Shown here in pieces: positions 17,847 to 26,763 of a DNA stretch of 63,437 nt (positions within the stretch are counted from its first letter, which is position 1; every line of letters begins with the position of its first letter). The DNA lies in NCBI GenBank assembly GCA_028823175.1, contig JAPKBZ010000018.1, positions 1-63,437 on the forward strand, in the 5' to 3' direction. The position numbers were made by a program, and so were the translations under genes. The DNA is from Myxococcota bacterium. GTDB taxonomy: Bacteria > Myxococcota_A > UBA9160 > UBA4427. The notes below the pieces were generated by a model. The model was not told the DNA's origin, did no database searches, and saw only the letters and a program-made list of their open reading frames with translations.

Positions 17847-18668
17847 TCACCTTTTCTTGCGCTGTCCCGGCTTCACGGGGCGCAGCGGCCTGCTCCCCTC
17901 CTCGAGTTTTTTTTCCAGCCTCGACTCCAGGCTCTGAAGCTCCTCGAAAGCTCCCCTGGACTCAACCCGTTCGGGGCCCGGCTGCGGCTGCGCGAGTCCG
18001 CGGCGAGTCAACGCCAATGCAGCTTTCAACTCGCGACGCTTCTCAAGGAAGCGAGCATAGTAGAGGTAATTCAAGGGCTCCGCGGGGTCAATCTCGAGAG
18101 CAAGCTGGTAATTTTCCCGAGCACGCTTCTTCGACCCTCCAAGGAAAAAGGGAACCACCTGATCAATGGTGGCCAGGCTGCGGGCTGCTGCACCCTCTGC
18201 GAAAGTCGGGTCGAGTTCGAGACTGAGCCGCAGGTGTTTTCGCATACCACCCAGGCTGAAGAGCATCTTGACCAAACCCACGGATTCCGCATAGAGGGCC
18301 ATGTTGACCCCGGCCAGAAGTTGGCAGGGCGCGCAAGACGGATTCAACTCGATCCCCTGCAAGGCGACGTCTCGTCCGCGCGCAAAAAAAGCTTCTTTCT
18401 CGGATTTCTCCTTGGCCACCCGACTGCCCAGGAAATAACAACTCATGGCGACCCGCCACGCCGCCTCCCAATCCTCGGGATTGCTCCTATAAAGCTCTTC
18501 GTAGCGCTGGTTCGCAAATTCGATGCGCCCCGGCTCCGCGCGCTCCATATAGGCCTGATCGGCCTCGACAAAACGAGGCGCCGACTCCCAGTCCACTTGG
18601 GCCGAAGCCAGCCCCGGACTCAGGGAAACCAAAACCAGACACAAAAGACTCTTCAGGACATCAATCAC
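17847..18668 (-). CDS. Exported TPR protein, TatT-like
   Basis: Protein of 273 residues with a signal peptide (LCLVLVSLSPGLASA) and helical repeats with the spacing of tetratricopeptides (RYEELYRSNPEDWEAAWRVA, and a later ENYQLALEIDPAEPLNYLYYA). The middle part (LAGVNMALYAESVG, GGMRKHLRLSLELDPTFAEG) resembles TatT, the helical component associated with some TRAP transporters, but no TRAP genes are nearby. The C terminus is highly basic (KPGQRKKR). It starts with GTG. It could act as a periplasmic scaffold. It lies upstream of the amidase on the same strand. Confidence 0.65.
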   Translation of the reverse strand: MIDVLKSLLCLVLVSLSPGLASAQVDWESAPRFVEADQAYMERAEPGRIEFANQRYEELYRSNPEDWEAAWRVAMSCYFLGSRVAKEKSEKEAFFARGRDVALQGIELNPSCAPCQLLAGVNMALYAESVGLVKMLFSLGGMRKHLRLSLELDPTFAEGAAARSLATIDQVVPFFLGGSKKRARENYQLALEIDPAEPLNYLYYARFLEKRRELKAALALTRRGLAQPQPGPERVESRGAFEELQSLESRLEKKLEEGSRPLRPVKPGQRKKR

Positions 18669-18771
18669 GGATCAAATTACCCCCGGCCCTGAGTGGCCGG
18701 TTGGCCGCGTTTCGTTCCCTGTCGCCGCCATCGCCGGCCACTTTTACCGAACTCTTGTGACTTTTGCGCCG

Positions 18772-21700
18772 TCAGCGTCTCGCCGCCAGAACCTTCTCCT
18801 CACCTGAAACTCCGAAAACCCGGCGAAAAGCACCCTTCAGCCAGTCCGCGGCGTCATCGAGGAGCAGGTAGAAAACGGGAATCACGAGAAGCGTCAGAAG
18901 GGTGGATGAGAACATTCCCATGGCGGTCGCAATCGCCATGGGCGCCCGGGTCTCCGAACCGGGCCCTATTCCGAGCGCCGCCGGAAGAACGCCGAAGATC
19001 ATCGATATCGCAGTCATCAACACCGGGCGCATTCGAACGGGAGCCGCCGTGCGCATGGCCTCTACCTTGTCCATTCCCGTCGCCCGGAGTTGGTTGGCGT
19101 AATCGACAAGCAGAATCGAATTTTTTGTCACCAGACCCAATAATAAGATGATCCCGATCATGCTGAATATATTCAGGCTATGGCCGAAGACGAGCAGGCC
19201 GCCCAGGGCGCCCACCATCGAGAGCGGAAGAGCCAGCATCACCGTCAGCGGATGAATCAGGCTTTCGAATTGGGCAGCAAGAATCATGTAGATCACAAGG
19301 ATGCCGAGGCCCATAGCAAGAGCGAATTGTTCGTTCCCCTCCTGCATGGCCTCCGCCTCTCCTGACATAGCCAAGTTCATTCCAGGGGGGAGAATATCCG
19401 CGGCGATACGGTCGGCGTGCGCAACCGCCTCGGCCAACTTAATCCCCTGGAGATTGGCGCTGATATTGACGCTGCGTTGGCGGTTGATTCGGGTGATTTC
19501 TGAAGGTGCCGCACCCATATCGACCGAAACCAGATTTCGCAGAGCGACCGGTTCACCATTTCGATTTCGAACATAGAGTTCGCCAATCGCTTCCGGATCC
19601 GCTCGATCTTCGCCCTCGACGCGCATGCGAATATCGTATCGGCGACCCTCCTCCTTAAAGGTCCCCACATCGATGCCGCCCACCATCATCTGGATTGTCT
19701 GAGCGATCGCCCGGGCATCCACGCCCATCTCCGCCGCTTTCTCTCGATCGGGCGTTACCGACAACTGGGGCAGCCCCAATTTGAGACTCTTATCCAGGTC
19801 AACAAATCCCGGAATCGCTGCCAGGGCAGCGATAAATTCGTCGGAAACCCGATCGAGCTCCTCGAGGGAAAGGTTACCTCGCAAATCGACATCGAAGCCT
19901 CCCCCGCGGCTCATCATCGACTCGCCGGGATTGAAGATCCTAATCTGACGTCCGGGAATCGCCCCCAGGTCCTTCCGGGCCTCTCCGATGATTTCCATGA
20001 CGCTCCGGCTTCGTTCCCCATCACCCGCCAGCGTCCCGAAGATCATCGACCGATTGCTTCGGCTCGTTACGTCGTGCCCGCCCCCTGTCCCCGCGGCTGA
20101 AAAGATTCCGACGATTTCTGGCTGATTAAGAAACCAGGCTTCGTCCTGCTTCATATAGTCGAGCGACGCCTGCAACGAAGTGCCGGGCGGCCCTTCAGAA
20201 TTGCTGAAGAAAATCCCTTCATCCGAGGGCGGGAAAAATTCGATTTTCAGCTGCGTGCCGAACCAAACTGCCAAGCAAAGCGAGGCCAGGGTCCCCAGCG
20301 CCGTCAGCGCTCGATGGCGAAGGGTCAGATCCAGGGCTCCGCGGTAGCCCTTCTCGAGGGCGTCAAAGCCCCGCTCCAAACGAGCGTAGATGCTCTTGGG
20401 GCTGCGCGGTTTGGGCGGAGGCATGCGCGCCGCGAGCATCGGAGTGACCGTGAGTGCGACGAAGAGTGAGATCATCACGCTGCCCGCCACTACCAGGCCG
20501 AACTCTCCAAGAAAGCTCCCAACGAGTCCCTCGACGAAGAAGACAGGGATGAATACCGCCGCCACCGAAAGTGTCGCCGCAGTCGCCGCGAAAGCGATTT
20601 CCCGAGTTCCCCGCTTGGCGGCGACCTCGGCCGATTCGCCCATTTCCCGGTGACGCTCGATATTCTCGAGCACCACGATGGCATCGTCGATGACGACGCC
20701 AACGGCCAGGGTCATACCCAAAAGCGTCATGGTGTTGAGGGTAAATCCGAAGAGCCAGACCAGACCAAACGTGGCGATCAGTGAAACTGGAATCGCCAGC
20801 GCGATGATTAGGGTCGGGCGGCTTCGGCGTAGAAAAACGAAAACCGTCAAGACGGCGAGCAACGCTCCCACCACCAGTGTGAATTGGGTTTCAGCAACGG
20901 CCTCACGTACACCTCGCGAAAAATCGATGAAGCCTGCGGGATCTTCGAAGGCGATTCCCTCGGGCAGTACTTTTTCGATTTCGGAGATTCTCCGAAGTAC
21001 CTCGTCGACGATGCCCACAGTATTTCCGCCCGACTGCTTGCGAATGCCGAGCCCCACGGTTTCCGCGGCGTTGTAACGCGCAACCACATCCTGATCTTCG
21101 GCCCCATCCTCGACACGCGCCACATCACGAAGCAGGACAGGAATTCCCCCGGCATAGGAAACAACCATCCGTTCCAAACCGTCAATGGTTTCGAACTCCG
21201 CGTCCGTTGTGACCGCGTATTCGACCCGACTCCCTTCGACCTTCCCAGCGGGCAACTCGATGTGTTCCCGCTTGAAGGCCTGGAATACGTCCATGGGCGA
21301 GAGGCGACGAGCGCGGAGCGCTTCGCCGTCGATCCAAATTCGAATATTCCGCTCAAGTCCGCCAAAAATGGCGACGCCCGCAACACCGTGAATCGTTTCG
21401 AAACGCGGGTTGATCTGGCGCTTGACCGCCTCCATCGTCTCCACCGAGCTCTTGGTGGTGGTCAGCGGTATCCATAGGACCGGCTGGTCATTCGGGTTGA
21501 AGGTATTCACCATCGGCGGTTCGACTTCACTGGGAAGCTCGTAACGCGCCTGAGCCACCTTGTCGCGCACTTCCTGAGCCGCCACGTCAAGATCCGTGCC
21601 GAGTTCGAACTCGACCTGGATCATTGAGGCTCCCCGATAGCTCGTAGAGGAGATCTTGCGGACCCCGGCGATGGTATTGAAACCCTCTTCGAGAACGTCG

Positions 21701-21891
21701 GTGACATCCTCTTCAACGCCTTCTGGCGTCGCGTCATCGAGGATCGAAGTCACCGACAGCACGGGGAATTCCATGTTGGGAAATTGATCGACGCCCAAGC
21801 GGTTATAACCGAGCACGCCGAAAACGAGCAGCGCCAGAATCATCATCCAGGTGAGAACCGGGCGATCGATGGAGACGTCTGAAAGGGTCAT
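18772..21891 (-). CDS. RND efflux transporter, inner-membrane pump (HAE1/AcrB type)
   Basis: RND pump of 1039 residues with the standard layout: a first helix, a large periplasmic domain, helices 2-6, a second periplasmic domain and helices 8-12. The proton-relay Asp pair is in VGVVIDDAIVVLENIERH. Other matches are GVDQFPNMEFP near the N terminus and GLVTKNSILLVDYANQLR, MRPVLMTAISMIFGVLPAALG at the end. The start ATG overlaps the adaptor stop by 4 bases (ATGA). It works with the adaptor gene directly upstream. An outer-membrane TolC-like channel is missing from the locus and must be supplied from elsewhere. Confidence 0.95.
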   Translation of the reverse strand: MTLSDVSIDRPVLTWMMILALLVFGVLGYNRLGVDQFPNMEFPVLSVTSILDDATPEGVEEDVTDVLEEGFNTIAGVRKISSTSYRGASMIQVEFELGTDLDVAAQEVRDKVAQARYELPSEVEPPMVNTFNPNDQPVLWIPLTTTKSSVETMEAVKRQINPRFETIHGVAGVAIFGGLERNIRIWIDGEALRARRLSPMDVFQAFKREHIELPAGKVEGSRVEYAVTTDAEFETIDGLERMVVSYAGGIPVLLRDVARVEDGAEDQDVVARYNAAETVGLGIRKQSGGNTVGIVDEVLRRISEIEKVLPEGIAFEDPAGFIDFSRGVREAVAETQFTLVVGALLAVLTVFVFLRRSRPTLIIALAIPVSLIATFGLVWLFGFTLNTMTLLGMTLAVGVVIDDAIVVLENIERHREMGESAEVAAKRGTREIAFAATAATLSVAAVFIPVFFVEGLVGSFLGEFGLVVAGSVMISLFVALTVTPMLAARMPPPKPRSPKSIYARLERGFDALEKGYRGALDLTLRHRALTALGTLASLCLAVWFGTQLKIEFFPPSDEGIFFSNSEGPPGTSLQASLDYMKQDEAWFLNQPEIVGIFSAAGTGGGHDVTSRSNRSMIFGTLAGDGERSRSVMEIIGEARKDLGAIPGRQIRIFNPGESMMSRGGGFDVDLRGNLSLEELDRVSDEFIAALAAIPGFVDLDKSLKLGLPQLSVTPDREKAAEMGVDARAIAQTIQMMVGGIDVGTFKEEGRRYDIRMRVEGEDRADPEAIGELYVRNRNGEPVALRNLVSVDMGAAPSEITRINRQRSVNISANLQGIKLAEAVAHADRIAADILPPGMNLAMSGEAEAMQEGNEQFALAMGLGILVIYMILAAQFESLIHPLTVMLALPLSMVGALGGLLVFGHSLNIFSMIGIILLLGLVTKNSILLVDYANQLRATGMDKVEAMRTAAPVRMRPVLMTAISMIFGVLPAALGIGPGSETRAPMAIATAMGMFSSTLLTLLVIPVFYLLLDDAADWLKGAFRRVFGVSGEEKVLAARR

Positions 21892-23051
21892 CCGTCAACT
21901 CCCGATGCAAGGGATGGAACTGGGGAACTCGCCTCGGGCCTGGTTACGGGAACGCCCTCACGGGTGCGAATGGAAACTGATCCGCCATCGAGCAGCTTGC
22001 CCTGGCCCCGGACAACGACACGATCGGTGGGAAGAAGGGCTCCCCGGGCTTCCACCCACCCGTCGCTGTAGACCCCGGTCTCCACCGGGACCTTCACCAC
22101 TCGGTCGGCATCGCTCACCTTGAACAGAACTGACCCGCTGGCGCGCTGGAGAAGGGACTCCTCGGGCACCAAGATCACATTGCTTCGTTCGCTTACCCCC
22201 AACTCGACGTGGGTAAAGAGCCCGGGCCGCAGTCGACCCTCTCCGTTGGGCAATTCCGCCGTGACGCGCAGGGTGCGCGTACGCGAGTCGATCGTCGGCG
22301 AGACCACCGTCACCGTCGCCGAAAAGCGCTCACCCGGGAAGGGAGCGACGCTCAACTCGACAGCCTGGCCCACACGAACCAGGCCAGAGTCCACTTCGGA
22401 CACCGAAAACTCGGCCTCGATGGGGTTGAGGGTGACGATTTCGAAGAGTGGCAGCCCCACGCTCAGGTACTCACCCACACTCACATTGCGCCGGGCCACC
22501 AGACCCGGGAAAGGAGCTTTGACCGAGGCATCCGAAAGGGCGCGCTTGGCGAGGCCCAAGCGGGCTTCGCTGGCAGTCTTGCGCGAATGGGCCAGTTCGA
22601 GGGCTGTCCGTGCCTCGTCGAGTCGAGCCTGGGAGGCGGCGTCTCGACTATTGAGATTCTGGATCCGATCCATGGCCCGCCAGGCCTCGACAGCCTGGGC
22701 GCTCGCCTCGTTGAGTTGTGCCTCAGCGCTGCTGAGTTCGAGTTCTCGCCTTTGGGGGTCGATCTCCAGCAGGATCTGCCCGGCGGAGACCCCGTCGCCC
22801 TCCTCCACCAAAATCGCTGTGATCTGCCCCGGAATCTGGGCCGCGATGGTCGCCTCGGCCTTGGCCACGAGCTCACCCGTCGCTGTAATCAGATCGAGTA
22901 CATCACGGACCAGCACCTGCTCCACCATGACGGGGGGCAATCCGAGGGACGGGCTCGCCTTGTCAGCCTCTTCGCCGCAAGACACCAGTAAAAGGCACGC
23001 CGTGGTCCATACCCCGACAGCAATCCGCTTCTTGCGCAACTCCGAACTCAT
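21888..23051 (-). CDS. RND efflux periplasmic adaptor, lipoprotein
   Basis: Membrane-fusion protein of about 387 residues. ATG 23051 is chosen because GAGGGAAGG lies 7 nt upstream and the product then starts with a lipoprotein signal ending in LLLVSC. The lipoyl-like halves (AQIPGQITAILVEEGDGVSAG and KAPFPGLVARRNVSVGEYL) flank a helical hairpin. The C-terminal barrel has the usual RPGLFTHVEL and VPEESLL motifs. An upstream ATG at 23084 overlaps the TetR stop (ATGA) and could be a coupling start. The order is TetR, adaptor, pump on one strand, so the operon is probably self-regulated. Confidence 0.92.
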   Translation of the reverse strand: MSSELRKKRIAVGVWTTACLLLVSCGEEADKASPSLGLPPVMVEQVLVRDVLDLITATGELVAKAEATIAAQIPGQITAILVEEGDGVSAGQILLEIDPQRRELELSSAEAQLNEASAQAVEAWRAMDRIQNLNSRDAASQARLDEARTALELAHSRKTASEARLGLAKRALSDASVKAPFPGLVARRNVSVGEYLSVGLPLFEIVTLNPIEAEFSVSEVDSGLVRVGQAVELSVAPFPGERFSATVTVVSPTIDSRTRTLRVTAELPNGEGRLRPGLFTHVELGVSERSNVILVPEESLLQRASGSVLFKVSDADRVVKVPVETGVYSDGWVEARGALLPTDRVVVRGQGKLLDGGSVSIRTREGVPVTRPEASSPVPSLASGVDG

Positions 23052-23080
23052 TCTCAAACCTTCCCTCACGATGGACATAT

Positions 23081-23713
23081 TCATGCTTTGCCTACTTCCC
23101 CGGACGTTCTCGAAAACTCCGCTAGCCAGCCCCTCAAGAGAACGTCCACGCTGGCCTCGAGCAGGTCGGCGCTCCAGTCCTGGTCTGGTCGTACCGAGGG
23201 CAGGGAAATCAGGCCGTGCAGACAAGCCCACAGGGATTGTCGAATCAGGGTCAAGCGCTCCCCGCCGACCTCGTCGCCCTCCGCCAGAACGACCAAGGGG
23301 TCCGACATCAGCTCAACCGCCCGGTACGCGGCCGAACCGGGGGACGGCTCTCGATCCCGAGGCTCGTTCATCAGGTGATAGTGCGCCGGGTGGCGGATCC
23401 CCCAGCGTGCGAAGGCCAGGCAAAGGACGCGGGCCTGGGCGATGGGTTCATTCCCGCTGGGCACCTGCTCCAACTCTTCGACGAGTTCCTGGAGTCGCTC
23501 CTCGAGCAGGGCCTCGATCAGGCCGGGCTTGTCGCCAAAATAGTGGTAGATCGTCGGCGCGGAATAGCCACAACGCTCGACCAGGGGCCGAACCGCGAAT
23601 CCCCGGTGGCCGGACTCGACGAGCAGGGTCTCGGCTGCGTCCAGAATGGCTCGGCGCGCATCGGCACGGTTTTGCTCGCGGCGCAGCGCAGCGGCGTGGG
23701 CGGGGGGGGACAT
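23081..23713 (-). CDS. TetR/AcrR-family transcriptional regulator
   Basis: Regulator of 210 residues. The N-terminal helix-turn-helix spans about residues 17-64 (ILDAAETLLVESGHRGFAVR, then CGYSAPTIYHYFGDKPGLIEAL), the canonical TetR pattern. The remainder is a helical ligand-binding domain (with PIAQARVLCLAFARWGIRHPAHYHLM), similar to the TetR_C_33/WHG group. It is the first gene of the efflux operon and divergent from the acyl-CoA ligase. A strong dyad lies between the two genes (23793-23830), the expected place for its operator. The natural ligand is unknown; an acyl or aromatic compound would fit the neighbour ligase, but that is inference. Confidence 0.92.
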   Translation of the reverse strand: MSPPAHAAALRREQNRADARRAILDAAETLLVESGHRGFAVRPLVERCGYSAPTIYHYFGDKPGLIEALLEERLQELVEELEQVPSGNEPIAQARVLCLAFARWGIRHPAHYHLMNEPRDREPSPGSAAYRAVELMSDPLVVLAEGDEVGGERLTLIRQSLWACLHGLISLPSVRPDQDWSADLLEASVDVLLRGWLAEFSRTSGEVGKA

Positions 23714-23792
23714 GGAATTCCTTCACGGGGCCAGCCGGCACAGGTCCGGCGGGAGGGGGTGGTTCGCCTGCCCCCGGTCACCCGTGGAGCGG

Positions 23793-23830
23793 CACCTAAC
23801 GCTGTTTTAACTGTATAACGGCGTTAGGTG
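23793..23830. promoter_or_regulatory. Putative double TetR operator in the divergent promoter region
   Basis: Perfect 10-bp inverted arms CACCTAACGC (23793-23802) and GCGTTAGGTG (23821-23830), 18 bp apart. The inner flanks continue the symmetry: TAACGCTGTTTTA (23797-23809) matches the reverse complement of 23814-23826 at 11 of 13 positions. The right half also holds its own palindrome TAACG-G-CGTTA (23816-23826) and overlaps a -10-like TATAAC. Two stacked dimer sites for the adjacent TetR protein would explain this. Confidence 0.65.
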
Positions 23831-23962
23831 GGGGTTTTTAGCACAGTGACTGAAGCCTTCAAGCCCAACCGGCGCAAAGGGCACCGGAATCCGGGAGTCC
23901 CGCCCGGCCTCGATCCGGGTATCCTGCCCCCTCGGCTCTTCTCAGCCCAAGGAGCGCGCCTC

Positions 23963-25477
23963 ATGGCCACTGGCGAAAATCCCCACCTGGCCCGGGGCCA
24001 CCGCTTCGACCCGAGCGCGCGAGGGGGCGGAACCCTGGTCGGGTCCTGGGCCGCTGGCTGGACTGAATACCCCGAGCGAACCTGCCTGGTCCTGGGCCCG
24101 GAGCACACCCTCAGCTACGGCGACCTCGAGGCCGCCTCTCGGCGCGCGGCGGGCAAGCTTCGGGCTGCTGGACTCGACCGAGGCGACCGGGTGATTCTCT
24201 CGGCGGCCAGCAGCGTCCATCTCGTGGTAGCCCACGTCGCCTGCCTGCGGGCCGGCCTCGTCGTCGTCCCAACCAATACCGCCTACCGAGCGACAGAGCT
24301 CCAGCATGTCGTGGGCGATGCGAAACCCCGGGCGGCCATCATCGACGACCCCGAGCGGGCCGAATGGATCCGAGGGGCCGACGAGCGGGTGCTCACCCTC
24401 TCCCCCGACCTTCCGCTTCCCGACGGCCCCGAAATAGAGCTCGATGGCGCGGCACCCAACGACCCAGCCCTCATCGGCTACACCTCGGGCACGACGGGCC
24501 AGCCCAAGGGGGCGGTCCTCTCACAACACAACCTCGCCTCCAGCATTGAAGCCCTACGCCTCGCCTGGCGATGGACTTCCGACGATCGACTGGCGCTTTC
24601 TCTCCCCCTCTTCCACATGCACGGGCTCGGGGTCGGGCTCCATGGAACTCTCCACGCCGGTGCCAGTGCGATTCTCCTGCCCCGATTCGAACCCGACGCG
24701 GTCTTCGATGCCATCTCCGCCCATGGCGCCACCCTCTTCTTTGGCGTCCCGACGATGTATCACCGACTGGCCGAATCTCCGCGCGTCGGTGAACTCTCGG
24801 CCCTGAGGCTCTGCGTTTCGGGCTCGGCCCCCCTGCCCGCCGAGTTGCATACCCGCTTCGAAGAACTCACCGATCAAAAAATCCTCGAACGCTACGGCAT
24901 GACCGAAACCGCGATGCTGGTCTCGAACCCGGTTGATGGCCAGCGGCGGCCGGGCACCGTGGGTTTGCCCCTTCCGGGAGTCGAAATGCGTCTGCGAGGC
25001 GACCCCGCGGAGATCGAAGTCCGGGGCCCGAACATCTTCGCGGGCTACTGGGAACGCCCGGATGCCAATTCTGAAGCGTTCACCGCCGACGGCTTCTTTC
25101 GGACGGGCGACCTCGGCGCCCTAGACGAAGAGGGCTACCTCGTCATCTCCGGGCGCGCGCGGGAACTCTTGATCAGCGGCGGCTACAACGTCTATCCACG
25201 CGAAGTCGAGGAAGCCCTGGCCGAGGATCCTCGCATTCTCGAAGCCGCGGTGGTCGGCACACCCTCTCCCGAATGGGGAGACGCCATTACGGCCTATCTC
25301 GTCACCGCGAACGAAGAAGAAATCAGCCCAGAGGCGGTTCGCAAATTCCTGGCCTCCCGCCTCGCCCCCTACAAACACCCGCGCATTCTCTTCCGGGTCG
25401 ATGCCCTGCCCCGCAATGCCCTGGGCAAGCTCCAAAAACATCGACTTCAAGGGGGCCGAGTTCTCGAGAAAGAATAA
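23963..25477 (+). CDS. Acyl-CoA ligase, malonyl-CoA synthetase (MatB)-like
   Basis: ANL-superfamily adenylate-forming ligase of 504 residues. ATG 23963 has AAGGAG 8 nt upstream. The AMP-binding motif is YTSGTTGQPKGAVLSQHN, followed by LERYGMTETAMLVSNP, the hinge region FFRTGDLGALDEEGYLVISG, and RARELLISGGYNVYPREVEE. The catalytic Lys is near the end in RNALGKLQKHRL. The run of motifs (FHMHGLGVGLHGTL, GSAPLPAELHTRFEE) is closest to malonate-CoA ligases, though other short or branched carboxylic acids are possible. It is divergent from the TetR efflux operon and shares the operator region with it. Confidence 0.88.
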   Translation: MATGENPHLARGHRFDPSARGGGTLVGSWAAGWTEYPERTCLVLGPEHTLSYGDLEAASRRAAGKLRAAGLDRGDRVILSAASSVHLVVAHVACLRAGLVVVPTNTAYRATELQHVVGDAKPRAAIIDDPERAEWIRGADERVLTLSPDLPLPDGPEIELDGAAPNDPALIGYTSGTTGQPKGAVLSQHNLASSIEALRLAWRWTSDDRLALSLPLFHMHGLGVGLHGTLHAGASAILLPRFEPDAVFDAISAHGATLFFGVPTMYHRLAESPRVGELSALRLCVSGSAPLPAELHTRFEELTDQKILERYGMTETAMLVSNPVDGQRRPGTVGLPLPGVEMRLRGDPAEIEVRGPNIFAGYWERPDANSEAFTADGFFRTGDLGALDEEGYLVISGRARELLISGGYNVYPREVEEALAEDPRILEAAVVGTPSPEWGDAITAYLVTANEEEISPEAVRKFLASRLAPYKHPRILFRVDALPRNALGKLQKHRLQGGRVLEKE

Positions 25478-25489
25478 ACCTGAGCCAAT

Positions 25490-26689
25490 TCAGGCGACGA
25501 CCCCCGCCTCGCGAAGCCGGGCAATCTGAGGGCCCAGCCCGATTTCTTCGAGAATCTCGTCGGTCTGCTGACCCACCGTAGGCGCCGGGCCGCCGAGGGA
25601 AGCCGGTGTCTTCTCGAATCGAACTGGGGGCCGGGGTTGTCGGATGGAGCCTAGTACGGGGTGCTGGGAGTCCACGAACAAGCCAACCGCCTGGGCGTGG
25701 GGATCATCCACGAGTTCCCCGGGCGAAAGCACCACGCCGCAGGGCGCCTTCTCCGCCTCCAGCCGCTCGATCGCGTCCTTCACCGTAAAACTCTCCGCGG
25801 CCGCATAGATCTTCTCCATCATGGCCCCCATGACAACAGGGTTCTGGCGGCGGGCCGCGATGGTTTTGACTTCTGGAGCGTCCCAACCTTCGACGCCCAG
25901 GGCCCGGCAGATCCCCGCGAAATCGTCGTCCGAGACAGGCGCCGCGATGCCCCAGCCGTCCTTAAAGCGCCACAGCCGTTGTCCATGGGAAAAACTCGAG
26001 GGTTGACTGCCATCGGAATCTCGCAGCACTTCGTTTCCGGCGGCATCGGCCCAAACGAAGTTGACGACGGCATCCAGCATCGGGATTTCCAGATGCTGGC
26101 CACCTGCACCCCTTTCGCGCGCGAAGAGCGCGGCAGCGATGCCCTGGCTCGCGGTCAATGCGGTGACCTTGTCCGCGGCCACCTGATAGAGCAGTTGCGG
26201 AGCACCCGTCTCGACATCAGCTTGGCAGGCGGCCAAACCTCCATAGGCCTGAACAACTGGATCGTAGGCGCTCTTGTCCCTATAGGGCCCCTCGTTTCCG
26301 AAGCCGCTGATCGAGACGTAGATCAGATCGGGGTTCTCCTCCACTAAGCTTTCGTAGGAGAGTCCCAGTCGCTCGATGACTCCGGGCCTGAAATTTTGAA
26401 CGAAGACATCCGCCTCACTCACGAGTCGGCGAACGATCTGCTGCCCTTCCTCAAGCCTCAAGTTGACGGCCAACGAACGTTTTCCCCTGTTGGCCATCTG
26501 GGCCATCGCGCTGATGCCCGAGTGCGCAACGCCCACCCAGCGACCGATATCTCCGATCCCAGGCGCTTCGACCTTGATAACTGAGGCTCCCTGGTCGGTC
26601 ATGATCCCGACTGCCCAGGGGCCTGAAAGGGCGATACTCAGGTCGACGACGCGAACGCCGTCCATCGGACCGCGACCTTGACCAGACAT
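25490..26689 (-). CDS. Family III CoA-transferase (CaiB/BaiF)
   Basis: Protein of 399 residues. N-terminal motifs are GVRVVDLSIALSGPWAVGIM and GASVIKVEAPGIGD, followed by MANRGKRSLAVNL, DVFVQNFRPGVIERLGLSY and LIYVSISGFGNEGPY, all standard for formyl-CoA-transferase-type enzymes. The catalytic Asp is expected in the stretch around residue 160-165 (AACQADVETG). The C-terminal part ends in GQQTDEILEEIGL. It transfers CoA between carboxylic acids; the pair of substrates is unknown. GAGGAG lies 6 nt before the start. It converges with the acyl-CoA ligase (12 nt apart), and a second member of the family is encoded at 54101. Confidence 0.92.
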   Translation of the reverse strand: MSGQGRGPMDGVRVVDLSIALSGPWAVGIMTDQGASVIKVEAPGIGDIGRWVGVAHSGISAMAQMANRGKRSLAVNLRLEEGQQIVRRLVSEADVFVQNFRPGVIERLGLSYESLVEENPDLIYVSISGFGNEGPYRDKSAYDPVVQAYGGLAACQADVETGAPQLLYQVAADKVTALTASQGIAAALFARERGAGGQHLEIPMLDAVVNFVWADAAGNEVLRDSDGSQPSSFSHGQRLWRFKDGWGIAAPVSDDDFAGICRALGVEGWDAPEVKTIAARRQNPVVMGAMMEKIYAAAESFTVKDAIERLEAEKAPCGVVLSPGELVDDPHAQAVGLFVDSQHPVLGSIRQPRPPVRFEKTPASLGGPAPTVGQQTDEILEEIGLGPQIARLREAGVVA

Positions 26690-26763
26690 AATTCACTCCT
26701 CGACCAAAAAGTTCAGGCACCTTCGCTTGGCAAACTCTGCTGTATTTTATCTCTCCAGCCCGG

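Noticed and set aside
22120-23799. Long plus-strand open frame (559 codons) across the adaptor and TetR genes
   Set aside because: It lies antisense to two well-conserved proteins, is rich in Ser/Arg/Pro and shows no domain; it is a shadow of high-GC coding sequence.
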